A stretch of 32,805 nt of DNA from Pseudomonadota bacterium (lineage in GTDB: Bacteria; Pseudomonadota; Gammaproteobacteria; Burkholderiales; Rhodocyclaceae): positions 1-32,805 of the forward strand of contig JAKOZI010000310.1 in the NCBI GenBank assembly GCA_029780075.1, read 5' to 3'. This document shows positions 1 to 8,564 of the stretch, piece by piece (position 1 is the stretch's first letter; each line of letters opens with the position of its first letter). The notes beneath the pieces are model-generated. The model had not been told where the DNA came from, did no database searches, and saw only the letters and a list, made by a program, of their open reading frames with translations. Both the position numbers and the translations under genes were made by a program.

Positions 1-2
1 GA

Positions 3-740
3 CTACAGATGCGCGGTACGGCCGCCATCGACGTTGATGACCTGGCCGGTAACGTAGGCCGCGTCCTCGAGCAGGTAGCGTACCGCGTGCGCGATGTCCT
101 GCGGACAACCGGCTCGTTGCAACAAGGTATGCGCCAGGATCTCGGCGCGCGCGGCGCTGTCAAAGAGATCACTCTCCGGCCACAGGATCGGACCCGGCGC
201 CACGGCGTTGACCCGTACCAGCGGCGCCAGTTCGATGGCCAGGGCCCGCGTCAGTCCGAGCAGGCCCGCCTTGGCGGCGCAATACAGGGGGTAGCCGGCG
301 AGCGGGCGTTCGGCATGAATATCGGTGATGTTGACCACCGCGCCGCGGGTGTCTGCCAGGTGCGGCGCCGCCGCCTGCGTCAGAAACAGGGGGGCCTTGA
401 GGTTGCTGTCGAGCAACTCGTCCCAGGCGGCCACGTCGATGCTGCCGAAAGGGGTCGGGAAGAAGCTGGAAGCGTTGTTCACCAAAGCGTCGAGGCGACC
501 GAAACGGTCGATGGTGGCGGCGACCAACGGCGGCGAGGTTTCGACCTGCCGCAGATCGGCCTGCAGGCAGGCCGCCGAAGACGGTCTTGCCAGATTCAGT
601 TCGGCAACCAGAGCCGCAGCCGCTTCCGACGCCAGATGGTAGTGCACCAGGATGTTGGCTCCGGTGGCGTGCAGCGCGCGCGCGATCGCACTGCCCACCC
701 GTCTGGCAGCGCCGGTTACCAATATCGTTTTGCGGTTCAT
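3..740 (-). CDS. Pteridine reductase-type short-chain dehydrogenase
   Basis: A 245-residue classical short-chain dehydrogenase/reductase, complete from ATG at 740 to a TAG ending at 3. The N-terminal nucleotide-binding motif reads TGAARRVG. This TGxxxRxG form, with Arg where most SDRs have Gly, is typical of pteridine reductases (PTR1, FolM), which prefer NADPH. The NNASS motif follows, and the catalytic Tyr and Lys sit in YPLYCAAKAG. The C-terminus has the usual VTGQVINVDGG segment. By family the protein should reduce dihydrobiopterin, dihydromonapterin or dihydrofolate in the cytoplasm. The substrate cannot be read from sequence, so a generic SDR remains possible. It diverges from the unknown gene at 875 across 134 bases that must hold both promoters. 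Confidence 0.85.
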   Translation of the reverse strand: MNRKTILVTGAARRVGSAIARALHATGANILVHYHLASEAAAALVAELNLARPSSAACLQADLRQVETSPPLVAATIDRFGRLDALVNNASSFFPTPFGSIDVAAWDELLDSNLKAPLFLTQAAAPHLADTRGAVVNITDIHAERPLAGYPLYCAAKAGLLGLTRALAIELAPLVRVNAVAPGPILWPESDLFDSAARAEILAHTLLQRAGCPQDIAHAVRYLLEDAAYVTGQVINVDGGRTAHL

Positions 741-874
741 CTCCAGATCCAGGCCTGCACCAACAAGAATTTGATTTTAACGGATTCCTGCCCCAACCTT
801 CGGAAAAAGCAGTCCTTTCGGGCGCCAGCGCGCTAAACTGCGAGGAATTCACGTGTAAGAATGGGAGATCGTTG

Positions 875-1729
875 ATGAGCAACCTGGACAGACCACTCGA
901 CGCCGACGAACTGATCACGCTTGCCGAGCGAATCGCCCAACTGCCGGCAGCCGATGCCGAGTGGGTTGGCATGCTGCTGCGGGAGTTGCTGCGCGCGCGC
1001 GCGCGCGAAGCGGAGTTGCTGGCCGAACAAGCCAGCGTCCGGCACGAAACCGAGGCGCACAGCGGTGAACTCGACGACCAACTGGCGCAGGTTGCTCTCG
1101 ACACCGCCGAGTGGTTGCGAACGCTGTGGAACGTCGGCTACATGGGGGCCGGCAGTTTCCGTTCGCAACCGCGTTCGGCCTTTCCGGCGATCGACCTCGA
1201 AGATGTCAGGAAGTCCTCGCTTTTCGCGCGCATTCGCCAGGGCAAACATGCCTTGCCATTCCCGCCGCCGACCCGCCAGGGCTTGCCCTGGCACGAACTG
1301 CTGGAGGACTCGGGGCAGCGCTCGCATCGCGTCGACGCCGAGGTCGTTCGCGAGGAAACGGGCCTGGCCTTCGGTGCGATCATCGAGGGCTGTGCCGAGT
1401 GGCAGGTGATGGAAGAGTGCGTCGAGAACAAGGAGTTCGTCGTGCAGCACCAGGGCAAGGGGCCGACCTATCGGCTGCGTCTGGGCGATGGCGCGACCGC
1501 TCGGTTGCGCCGCGAGCCACCGCATACGACGCGCAAGATCCACCTGCAGGGGCACGGCGGTTTCCACAGCTACACCCTCGAGTGGCCGGCCGATGGTGAC
1601 GGGCGCACCCAGTACGTGCCTTTGCGCGCCGCGACCTGGACGCGCGCGGAATCCGAGGCCGAGCACTGGCTGGCGAGTACGCACCCGGAATTGTACGGAC
1701 AGGTCCGCTTCGAAATCTGTGAACTCTGA
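875..1729 (+). CDS. Conserved-looking hypothetical protein, 284 aa
   Basis: I do not recognise this protein. The reading frame is open further upstream, but I start it at ATG 875 because GGGAG lies 7 bases before it and the upstream translation is low-complexity shadow of the divergent gene. Residues 30 to 75 are charged and rich in Ala, Arg, Glu and Leu, including a RARARE stretch, and look helical or coiled-coil. The rest is a mixed soluble sequence with no signal peptide or membrane segment and many Trp, Arg and Glu residues. The methyltransferase gene starts only 17 bases downstream on the same strand, so the two are probably co-transcribed. Codon use matches its neighbours. A (GC)8 run lies inside the frame at 991. 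Confidence 0.7.
   Translation: MSNLDRPLDADELITLAERIAQLPAADAEWVGMLLRELLRARAREAELLAEQASVRHETEAHSGELDDQLAQVALDTAEWLRTLWNVGYMGAGSFRSQPRSAFPAIDLEDVRKSSLFARIRQGKHALPFPPPTRQGLPWHELLEDSGQRSHRVDAEVVREETGLAFGAIIEGCAEWQVMEECVENKEFVVQHQGKGPTYRLRLGDGATARLRREPPHTTRKIHLQGHGGFHSYTLEWPADGDGRTQYVPLRAATWTRAESEAEHWLASTHPELYGQVRFEICEL
991..1007. repeat. (GC)n dinucleotide run inside a coding region
   Basis: An uninterrupted alternating GC run of 17 bases encodes the RARAR part of the hypothetical protein. A 2-base slip here would break the frame. Alternating GC of this length can also adopt Z-DNA. It may simply reflect high GC and Arg-Ala codons. Confidence 0.6.
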
Positions 1730-1746
1730 AGCATGACCTGATCGGC

Positions 1747-2925
1747 ATGCTGATCCCCCGAACCCCAGGCACTCTGCCACTTCCGACGGCGGATGCCCTG
1801 GCCTGCAGCGCCGCGTTGTGTTCCCGAATCGTCGCCGAAATCGACGCGGCCGGCGGCTGGATCGGTTTCGATCGCTTCATGGACCTCACGCTCTACACGC
1901 CCGGCATGGGCTATTACGCGGGTGGGGCACACAAATTCGGCGCTGCCGGAGATTTTCTGACCGCTCCGGAACTCTCCGATGTCTTCGCCCAGGCGCTCGG
2001 CGCTCAGGTCGCGCAGCTACTCGCGCTCGGTGCGCCGCAGATCATCGAGGTCGGCGCCGGCAGCGGACAACTCGCCGCCGACCTGTTGCTCGAACTCGAC
2101 CGGCGCGACCGGCTGCCTGAACGCTACTGCATTCTCGAACTGTCCGGTGAATTGCGCGCGCGCCAGCAGGCAACGCTGGGCACGCGCGTTCCGCAGTTCC
2201 TGCCGCGCCTCTGCTGGCTTGAGTGCCTGCCCGAGGATTTCGACGGTCTGGTATTGGCCAACGAAGTCCTCGATGCGATGCCGGTGCACCTTGTGGTGTG
2301 GAACGGGGAAGACATTGCCGAGCGGGGGGTGGCCATGGACAACGGGCAGTTTACCTGGCGCGATCGCCCGGCCGGCGGGCGCTTGCGTGAACGCGCGCAG
2401 GCGCTGGCCGCCGCATGCGCGATCGCGCCGGGGTATCTCAGCGAAATTTCCCTGCTTGCTCCGGCCTGGATTGCACAATGGGCAGCGATCCTGCGACGCG
2501 GTGCGCTGTTGTTGATCGACTACGGTTTCCCGCGGCACGAGTATTACCATCCGCAGCGCGACGCCGGGACGTTGATGTGCCACTATCGCCAGCACGCGCA
2601 CGCCGAGCCCTTCTTCCTGCCGGGCCTGCAGGACATGACCGCGCATGTCGATTTCACGGCCATCGTCGAAGCCGGCTGCGAGGCCGGACTTGAGTTGTTG
2701 GGCTACAGTACGCAGGCGAGCTTTCTTTTCAACTGCGGGCTGACCGAAATCCTGGCCCGCACGCCGGCGAGCGAACCGCTGCGCTACCTGCCGCTGGCGA
2801 GCGCCGTTCAGAAGCTGATCTCACCGGCAGAAATGGGCGAACTCTTCAAGGTCATCGCCCTGGGCAAAGGCATCAGCGAACCCCTGCTGGGTTTCGCGAA
2901 CGGCGACCGCAGCGCGACCTTGTGA
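1747..2925 (+). CDS. MidA/NDUFAF7-family SAM-dependent methyltransferase
   Basis: A 392-residue protein of the Methyltransf_28 (DUF185) family. Early in the protein are FDRFMDLTLYTPGMGYY and FGAAGDFLTAPELS, hallmark segments of the family. The SAM-binding glycine motif is EVGAGSGQLAADLL, followed by LELSGELRARQ. Later, VLANEVLDAMPVH and LLIDYGFPRHEYYHP are also family-typical. The mitochondrial homologue NDUFAF7 dimethylates an arginine of complex I subunit NDUFS2 during assembly, and Dictyostelium MidA is needed for complex I. The bacterial substrate is less certain. The gene lies 17 bases after the unknown gene and ends 14 bases from the convergent cca. A separate NDUFA9-like gene about 2 kb away is also linked by homology to complex I. 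Confidence 0.88.
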   Translation: MLIPRTPGTLPLPTADALACSAALCSRIVAEIDAAGGWIGFDRFMDLTLYTPGMGYYAGGAHKFGAAGDFLTAPELSDVFAQALGAQVAQLLALGAPQIIEVGAGSGQLAADLLLELDRRDRLPERYCILELSGELRARQQATLGTRVPQFLPRLCWLECLPEDFDGLVLANEVLDAMPVHLVVWNGEDIAERGVAMDNGQFTWRDRPAGGRLRERAQALAAACAIAPGYLSEISLLAPAWIAQWAAILRRGALLLIDYGFPRHEYYHPQRDAGTLMCHYRQHAHAEPFFLPGLQDMTAHVDFTAIVEAGCEAGLELLGYSTQASFLFNCGLTEILARTPASEPLRYLPLASAVQKLISPAEMGELFKVIALGKGISEPLLGFANGDRSATL

Positions 2926-2939
2926 ACCTGGCCAGTCGC

Positions 2940-4205
2940 TCATCCTCCCTCGTTCAGCGCCGGACCCGCCTGCCCGAAAGCCGCATCGCTGCGATTTGAC
3001 AGCCCGATCCGCACCGCCGCGACGCGCGCCGCGTGCACCCGCGCAGCAATGCCGGCTCGATCGTCGCAGGCCCGCGCAATCGCTGCGGCGTCGACTCCGC
3101 GCAGCAGCGCCAGGGCCTGACGGAAAAGCGCCGGTGGTCGATAGGGCACGTCCTGCCAGCCGCGACGGCCATGAAAGTCGCAGGCACAAGCCGCGAGGAG
3201 TTGTTCGAAGCGGGCGGGTCGGCGCAAGGCGTCAGTAGCTTCGAGCAGCCTGACGATGGTTGCCGCCGCCAGTTCCGGTCCGCGATGGATGTCGCCATGG
3301 TAGCGTGCTACCAGTAGCGCCAGATCGCGGCAGTCCACCGGGACCTTGAAGCGTGCGCAGACCTCGCCGACCAGGTCGACACTGCGTGCCTCATGTCCCG
3401 GATGTCGTGGCAGATCGGTTGCGGGCGTCGTGCCTTTGCCGAGATCGTGGAGTAGTGCCGCGAAGCGAACCGGCAGCGCGCAGCCGCGCAGCGCCGACTG
3501 GTCGACGACCATCATCACATGCACACCGGTGTCCACCTCCGGATGGTAGTCGGCGCGCTGTGGAACGCCGAAAAGGCGGTCGAGCTCGGGGAGCAGGCGG
3601 GCCAGTGCCCCGCATGCGCGCAGGATGACGAACATCCGTGAAGGGCGGACTTCCATCAGCCCCTTGGCCAGTTCCTGCCAGACGCGTTCGGCCACCAGAT
3701 GGTCGAGTTCGCCGCCGTCGACCATCGCCTGCATCAGTGCCAGGGTTTCCGGTGCGACGCTGAAATCGACCAGACGCGCGGCGAAGCGGGCGACACGCAG
3801 CACCCGCACCGGGTCTTCGCCGAAGGCCGGACCGACATGCCGCAGGACGCGCGCGGCCAGATCGTCGACACCGTGGTAGGGATCGATCAGCGATCCATCG
3901 GCGGCGCGCGCGATGGCGTTGATGGTCAGATCACGGCGCGCCAGATCCTCTTCGAGGCTGACATCCGGCGCGGCATGAAAGGCAAAGCCCTTGTAGCCAT
4001 GACCGGTCTTGCGCTCGGTACGTGCCAGCGCATATTCCTCGTGCGACGACGGGTGCAGGAATACCGGGAAATCCTTGCCAACCGGCCTGAAGCCAAGAGC
4101 CCGCATGTCTTCGGGCGAGGCTCCGACCACGACGTAGTCGCGATCCTGCACCGGCAGGCCGAGCAACTCGTCGCGAATCGCGCCGCCCACCGTGAAGATC
4201 CGCAT
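2940..4205 (-). CDS. cca: Multifunctional CCA tRNA nucleotidyltransferase
   Basis: A 421-residue class II CCA-adding enzyme, close to the 412 residues of E. coli Cca. It builds or repairs the 3' CCA end of tRNAs from CTP and ATP without a template. The N-terminus has the GGAIRD motif (residues 7 to 12) and the metal-binding DRD at 21 to 23. RRDLTINAIA near 90 and the ERVWQELAKGL segment near 173 are also typical. A C-terminal HD domain with LLHDLGKG at 251 to 258 (His253, Asp254) marks the multifunctional type, which also has phosphatase and 2',3'-cyclic phosphodiesterase activity. It is the last gene of a likely minus-strand operon, 18 bases after the glutathione transferase gene. Confidence 0.95.
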   Translation of the reverse strand: MRIFTVGGAIRDELLGLPVQDRDYVVVGASPEDMRALGFRPVGKDFPVFLHPSSHEEYALARTERKTGHGYKGFAFHAAPDVSLEEDLARRDLTINAIARAADGSLIDPYHGVDDLAARVLRHVGPAFGEDPVRVLRVARFAARLVDFSVAPETLALMQAMVDGGELDHLVAERVWQELAKGLMEVRPSRMFVILRACGALARLLPELDRLFGVPQRADYHPEVDTGVHVMMVVDQSALRGCALPVRFAALLHDLGKGTTPATDLPRHPGHEARSVDLVGEVCARFKVPVDCRDLALLVARYHGDIHRGPELAAATIVRLLEATDALRRPARFEQLLAACACDFHGRRGWQDVPYRPPALFRQALALLRGVDAAAIARACDDRAGIAARVHAARVAAVRIGLSNRSDAAFGQAGPALNEGG

Positions 4206-4223
4206 GTTGGCTGTAGCCGGTGT

Positions 4224-4856
4224 CTAGGACGTTTCGGCCAGAGCCCCGGCCTGCCATTCGGCCATTGCCGGCAAGGTCAACATACTTTGCAGCCAGGCTT
4301 GCGAAGCCGGTGGCACGCCGACACCGTAGGTGATAAAACGCCACACCACCGGGGCATACATGGCATCGACAATCGAGAAGGCGCCGAACAGAAAGGGTCC
4401 GGACGTCGCAAAGCGACTGCGACAAGCCTCCCAGATGGCCACGATGCGCCGGATGTCGGCACAGACGGCCGGGCTTCGCGGCTGCCCCGGCCTGCTGGCG
4501 CGAACATCCATCGGCATTTCCTGGCGCAGTGGCAGGAATCCCGAATGCATTTCGGCGCAGAGCGCGCGTGCCTCGGCTCGCTGCGCCCGCTCGTCGGGCC
4601 ACAGCGAGGGCACGAGTTCGGCGAGGTATTCGCAGATCGCCAGCGAGTCCCAGATCAGCAGGCGTTCGCCTCCTTGATCGTCGATCAGGCAAGGTACCTT
4701 GCCCGATGGCGAATACTGGAGAATTTCTTCCCTGGTGTTGCTGCGGTCCAGGCGAATCGCGACCTCGGTGAACGGCAGTCCCGCCTGCCTGGCGGTCAGC
4801 CAGGGCCGCAGGGACCACGAAGAAAAGTTGCGATCGCCGATGACGAGCGTCAGCAT
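4224..4856 (-). CDS. Glutathione S-transferase family protein
   Basis: A 210-residue cytosolic GST-like protein. The N-terminal thioredoxin fold begins with LVIGDRNFSSWSLRPW, where the paired serines near residues 12 and 13 are the likely glutathione-activating position. The segment GKVPCLIDD contains the cis-proline, and LLIWDSLAICEYLAEL is the usual glutathione gamma-glutamyl binding segment (E/D-S motif). An all-helical C-terminal domain follows. The NxxSSWSLRPW start is typical of a bacterial subgroup distantly related to maleylacetoacetate isomerase-like GSTs; the substrate is unknown. It lies 24 bases after the NDUFA9-like gene and 18 bases before cca, consistent with one transcript. 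Confidence 0.88.
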   Translation of the reverse strand: MLTLVIGDRNFSSWSLRPWLTARQAGLPFTEVAIRLDRSNTREEILQYSPSGKVPCLIDDQGGERLLIWDSLAICEYLAELVPSLWPDERAQRAEARALCAEMHSGFLPLRQEMPMDVRASRPGQPRSPAVCADIRRIVAIWEACRSRFATSGPFLFGAFSIVDAMYAPVVWRFITYGVGVPPASQAWLQSMLTLPAMAEWQAGALAETS

Positions 4857-4880
4857 GAGTATGCTCTCCCGGTCATTCGC

Positions 4881-5846
4881 TCAGCGACCGGCCCGGTAGC
4901 GATAACGGTCAAGGCGAGGTTGCGGCATTTCGATTGACGAAAGATAACCTGGCGCCACCGCCTCGAGTGCCGTCGGATGCCAGCCGGGATAGTTGTGCGC
5001 ACCGTCGGTGACGCTGTCGACTTCCATCGAACGCAGATTGTCGGGGGACAGCGGCGGATTCGGCAACAGCCACAGCAGGCCAGCCTGCAGGTAGGCCCAG
5101 CCGCCGGTGCCGAGGTCGATGATCCGTGGCGATTTGCCGACCAGGCGAGCGGTGTACTCGACCATTTCGCGCAGGGTGTAGACCTTGGGTCCACAGAGCT
5201 CGTAAGTCTTTCCAAAAGTGGTACTGTCGCCCAGGCAATCGACGAAGGACCTGGCGACGTCGCCGACATAGACCGGCTGGAAGCGCGCCTCGCCGGCACC
5301 CAGGGGCAGGACGGGGAAGAGCCTGATCAGCTTGGCGAAGGTGTTGAGAAAGGCGTCATCCGGACCAAAGATCACCGAAGGACGGAAGATCGTGACCGCC
5401 AGGTCATCGGCAGCCGCGTCGATACAGGCCTCGCCCTCGCCTTTCGAACAGAGGTACTCGGAAGGCGCGTTGATCGCCGCCTTGAGCGCGCTCATGTGCA
5501 CCAGGCGGCTGACGCCGCTTGCCTTCATCGCGGCGACGATCTTGCGCGGCAGATCGACATGCGCTGCAGCGAAACCCTTGCCGTAAGGCAGCCGCGAATC
5601 GCTGTCGTGCAGTATGCCGACCAGGTTGATCACCGCGTCCTGCCCCTGCATCAGCCTGGCGAGGGTCTGCGGATCCTGAACGTTGGCCTCGACCATGTCC
5701 ACCGTCGGCAGCATGATCAGCTTCTTGGTGTTGTCGCGATGGCGGGTCGGTATCGTCACCCGGACACCGCGTTCCGAAAGGCGGCTGGCAATCCAGCCGC
5801 CGACAAAACCACTACCGCCGATCAACAACACGTTCTCGAGTTCCAT
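4881..5846 (-). CDS. NDUFA9-like extended SDR (complex I NDUFA9 subunit family)
   Basis: A 321-residue extended short-chain dehydrogenase. The Rossmann motif GGSGFVGGWIA at residues 10 to 20 binds NAD(P). SALKA precedes the catalytic-type YLCSK (Tyr131, Lys135), and FRPSVIFGPDD follows. The sequence matches the group annotated in proteobacteria as the complex I NDUFA9 subunit family, homologues of an accessory subunit of mitochondrial NADH dehydrogenase. In bacteria the function is not settled; related proteins act as sugar-nucleotide epimerases or quinone-interacting reductases. It starts 39 bases after slt ends and is followed closely by the GST gene. Unlike mitochondrial NDUFA9, it keeps an intact YxxxK pair, so it may be catalytically active. 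Confidence 0.85.
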   Translation of the reverse strand: MELENVLLIGGSGFVGGWIASRLSERGVRVTIPTRHRDNTKKLIMLPTVDMVEANVQDPQTLARLMQGQDAVINLVGILHDSDSRLPYGKGFAAAHVDLPRKIVAAMKASGVSRLVHMSALKAAINAPSEYLCSKGEGEACIDAAADDLAVTIFRPSVIFGPDDAFLNTFAKLIRLFPVLPLGAGEARFQPVYVGDVARSFVDCLGDSTTFGKTYELCGPKVYTLREMVEYTARLVGKSPRIIDLGTGGWAYLQAGLLWLLPNPPLSPDNLRSMEVDSVTDGAHNYPGWHPTALEAVAPGYLSSIEMPQPRLDRYRYRAGR

Positions 5847-5885
5847 GGCGCCCTACCGGTGAAGTAAATGTTCGAAACCGTAATT

Positions 5886-7844
5886 TTAAGGCAAATCCTC
5901 GCCCTTGACCTCGCCGCCGCTACGCGCGGCGATGACCCCCAGGCGGTTCTTGAGGGTTTGCGGCTTGCCGTCGAAGAGGGCCGAGTAATACAGCGAATTG
6001 CTCATCACCTTCTTCACGTAGTCCCGCGTTTCGCTGAAGGGGATGGTCTCCGCATAGATGGCGCCTTCCAGCGGGCGATCGGCACGCCACTTGCGTGCCC
6101 GACCCGGTCCGGCGTTGTAGGCCGCCGAGGCCAGCACCGGGTGGTTGTCGAGGCTTTCGAGGACCAGGCGCATGTAGGTGGTGCCAAGCAGGAGATTGGT
6201 TTCGGTATCGTTGACCCGCGCTTGGTTGAAATCCTTGAGACCGATCTTGTTGGCCACCCACTTGGCCGTGGCCGGCATCAGTTGCATCAGGCCGGAAGCA
6301 CCGACGTTCGACCTGGCGCTGGTGATGAAGCGACTCTCCTGGCGCATCAGGCCGTAAACCCAGGCATCATCCAGAGCCTGGCTGCGTGCTGCCGGTCGCA
6401 CCTGATCGCTGTACGGCGCGAGATAACGCAGCGAGTAGTCGTGTTCGCTACGGGTGCGGTCGGCCGCGGCAATCGCGCGGTCGTAATTGCCCGAACGCAG
6501 GGCGATTTCCGATGCAGCCAGGAGTTCACGGTCGCTCATTCGCCGCAGGCCCCAAGTCCACTCCCGGACGCCTTCCGTACGCAGGTTCAGGCGAAAGAAG
6601 GCCAATGCGCGCTGCACGCCTGGACTGGCGCTGACCTGCAGCAGCTCCTCACGGCTCGGTGGCGCCGCCTTGGGTGGTGTGCTGGTCGGCCGTCCGAGTT
6701 CGTCGTTGGCCAGATTGCCGTAGAAATCGGGCTGTCCGGCGATCTTCGCGAATAGCGTGTTGGCCTCTTCGAGCCGGCCGCCGGCGCGGTACGCGCGCCC
6801 CAGCCAGTAGGTCCAGGCCGGCTGCGCGGCGAGCGCCGGCGGCATCCTTTCGATCGTCGCCCGGACGCTGCCCCAGTCGTTCGCCCGCAGGGCGGCGCGC
6901 ACCTTCCACTCCGCCACCTCGTCGGACAAGGGCGCATCGCCGGCCTGGCGGTACCACTCCATGGCCTCCGGCATGTGCCGCTGCGCCGCCTGCCAGCCGA
7001 TTTGACTCCACGCCCAGGCCTTTTCGCCAGCGTTCAGCGCCGGTGCGATGCGGGTCAGTTGCTCGGCAGCCACGCGCGGGTCGTTGCGCGCGATGCGCTG
7101 GATCGCCAGCGCCGCCAGTTCGCGCTGCATGCGACTGGCCGAGAGGTCTCCCGGCAGCCTGCTCAGCCAGGGCAGGGGGGTGTCGATGACTGTCTGCGCC
7201 AGCTTCTTGTCCGGCGTCTGGCTGGCCGGGAGATAATTCATGCTGTACAGCGCGGCGGCCATCTTGTTGGCTTCGAACTGGCGGCGGATGCGCGCCCAGA
7301 CGGCATCGGCCAGCACGCGCTTCTCGACGATCAGTGCCTCGAGTACGGGGTAGCAGGGCTCGGGTGGTTCGAGCAGGGTCGCCCACAGTGGCAAGGCGTC
7401 GTCGAGCACCCGCGCATCGCCCTGTGCCCGTCGGCTCTGCAGCGCATAACAGGCCATTTCCTGATCGGGTTGCGCGAGTCGTGGATACTCGGCGTCAAAC
7501 AGCGCCCATTGCTGCTTCCGGCCCAGTTGCCGGAGCCAGTCGAGGCGCAGCTTCTCGGCCACGAAGGTGTTTTCATGACGGCTCAGGAAGGCGCCGACAG
7601 TGGTCGGGTCGCTGTCCTTCAGGTCGAGGAGCAGGCGCCAGTACTCGACGTAGGCTTCAAGCTCATAGCCCTGGAGTGCCGCCGCCGCGCGCTCCAGTTT
7701 CGCCCGGTCGCCGGCGCGGACCGCGTCACGCGCGGCCAGGAATTGCTCGTCGCTGCTCAGTGCCAAAGCGGCGCTCGGGACCAGGAACAGGAACAGTTGC
7801 AGGAGGAGCGGGAGGAACAGGAGGAGCGTATGGCGGAGCTTCAT
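5886..7844 (-). CDS. slt: Soluble lytic murein transglycosylase (Slt70 family)
   Basis: A 652-residue periplasmic enzyme that cleaves peptidoglycan between MurNAc and GlcNAc, leaving 1,6-anhydroMurNAc ends. I start it at ATG 7844 because a signal peptide follows at once: a Lys-Arg-His start, a long Leu/Phe core, and a likely cut after the ALA near residue 29. The frame is open to 7913, but the added residues have no support. The long alpha-helical U-shaped domain fills the first 480 residues. The catalytic domain has MRQESRF with catalytic Glu503, then GASGLMQLMPATA and AAYNAGPGRARKW. E. coli Slt is 645 residues. It heads the minus-strand run slt, NDUFA9-like, gst, cca and shares only 44 bases of upstream DNA with the divergent cyclo-ligase gene. 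Confidence 0.93.
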   Translation of the reverse strand: MKLRHTLLLFLPLLLQLFLFLVPSAALALSSDEQFLAARDAVRAGDRAKLERAAAALQGYELEAYVEYWRLLLDLKDSDPTTVGAFLSRHENTFVAEKLRLDWLRQLGRKQQWALFDAEYPRLAQPDQEMACYALQSRRAQGDARVLDDALPLWATLLEPPEPCYPVLEALIVEKRVLADAVWARIRRQFEANKMAAALYSMNYLPASQTPDKKLAQTVIDTPLPWLSRLPGDLSASRMQRELAALAIQRIARNDPRVAAEQLTRIAPALNAGEKAWAWSQIGWQAAQRHMPEAMEWYRQAGDAPLSDEVAEWKVRAALRANDWGSVRATIERMPPALAAQPAWTYWLGRAYRAGGRLEEANTLFAKIAGQPDFYGNLANDELGRPTSTPPKAAPPSREELLQVSASPGVQRALAFFRLNLRTEGVREWTWGLRRMSDRELLAASEIALRSGNYDRAIAAADRTRSEHDYSLRYLAPYSDQVRPAARSQALDDAWVYGLMRQESRFITSARSNVGASGLMQLMPATAKWVANKIGLKDFNQARVNDTETNLLLGTTYMRLVLESLDNHPVLASAAYNAGPGRARKWRADRPLEGAIYAETIPFSETRDYVKKVMSNSLYYSALFDGKPQTLKNRLGVIAARSGGEVKGEDLP

Positions 7845-7888
7845 GGTAAGCTGAATTTCTCGAAAAACACTGATTTTGAGCATATCAC

Positions 7889-8515
7889 ATGGCTGTCGGG
7901 TTGACGCCTGCAATCATTGCCGACGAGAGCCACGCAAGCTCTCGCTTCGCTCAGCGATGCGCACTGCGCAAGGCACTGATCGAACGCCGGCGCGGCTTGT
8001 CCGCAGAGGATTGTGTGCGCTTCTCCAGCAGAATCTGTGCGCTCCTGCAGGCGGCTTTCCCGGAGTTCTCGGGCATGCGCGTCGCTTTCTGCTGGCCATT
8101 CAAGCAGGAGCCGGACCTCAGGCCGCTGGTCGAAAATTGGCTCAGGGCGGGCAAGAAGGGTTTCACCGCATTGTTGCCGGTAGTGATCGATCAACATCGG
8201 GCGCTGGCCTTTCGCGCCTGGTCGCCGGACACGGTGATGCTCGCCGACCGCTACGGCATTCCGGTGCCGGCAGCGGGCGAATTCCTGATCCCCGAGGTAG
8301 TGCTGATCCCGGTCAATGGCTTCGATGCCGCAGGCTACCGCATCGGTTATGGCGGAGGTTATTTCGACCGCACGCTGGCTTCGGTTTCCCCTCGGCCGCT
8401 CGCGGTCGGCGTCGGTTTCGAGTTGGCGCGACTGGACTCGATCTGCCCTGAGCCGCACGATCAACGCCTCGACGTGATGGTCACCGAGGCCGGCGTCTTC
8501 CGGCCATCCAGTTAG
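7889..8515 (+). CDS. 5-formyltetrahydrofolate cyclo-ligase
   Basis: A 208-residue enzyme (YgfA/MTHFS family) that converts 5-formyltetrahydrofolate to 5,10-methenyltetrahydrofolate with ATP, returning a dead-end folate to the one-carbon pool. The N-terminal KALIERRRGLS helix is family-typical. The diagnostic phosphate-binding motif GYRIGYGGGYFDR is at residues 149 to 161, and LIPVNGFDAA lies just before it. ATG 7889 is the first start in frame, but no clear Shine-Dalgarno sequence precedes it. The start lies 44 bases from the divergent slt start, so promoter elements for both genes must overlap. It converges on the HDOD gene across 49 bases. Confidence 0.92.
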   Translation: MAVGLTPAIIADESHASSRFAQRCALRKALIERRRGLSAEDCVRFSSRICALLQAAFPEFSGMRVAFCWPFKQEPDLRPLVENWLRAGKKGFTALLPVVIDQHRALAFRAWSPDTVMLADRYGIPVPAAGEFLIPEVVLIPVNGFDAAGYRIGYGGGYFDRTLASVSPRPLAVGVGFELARLDSICPEPHDQRLDVMVTEAGVFRPSS

Positions 8516-8564
8516 TCACCTGCCAGTTCGGTCGCGCCGCTGCTCAGGTGGTTGCCGACTCCGC

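Noticed and set aside
9-836. Plus-strand frame opposite the pteridine reductase
   Set aside because: The minus strand carries a full SDR with intact motifs; the plus translation is low-complexity Arg/Gln/Gly.
8517-8550. Terminator between the cyclo-ligase and HDOD genes
   Set aside because: CACCTG and CAGGTG are only 6 bases each and 22 bases apart, without a T tract. That is too weak to call.
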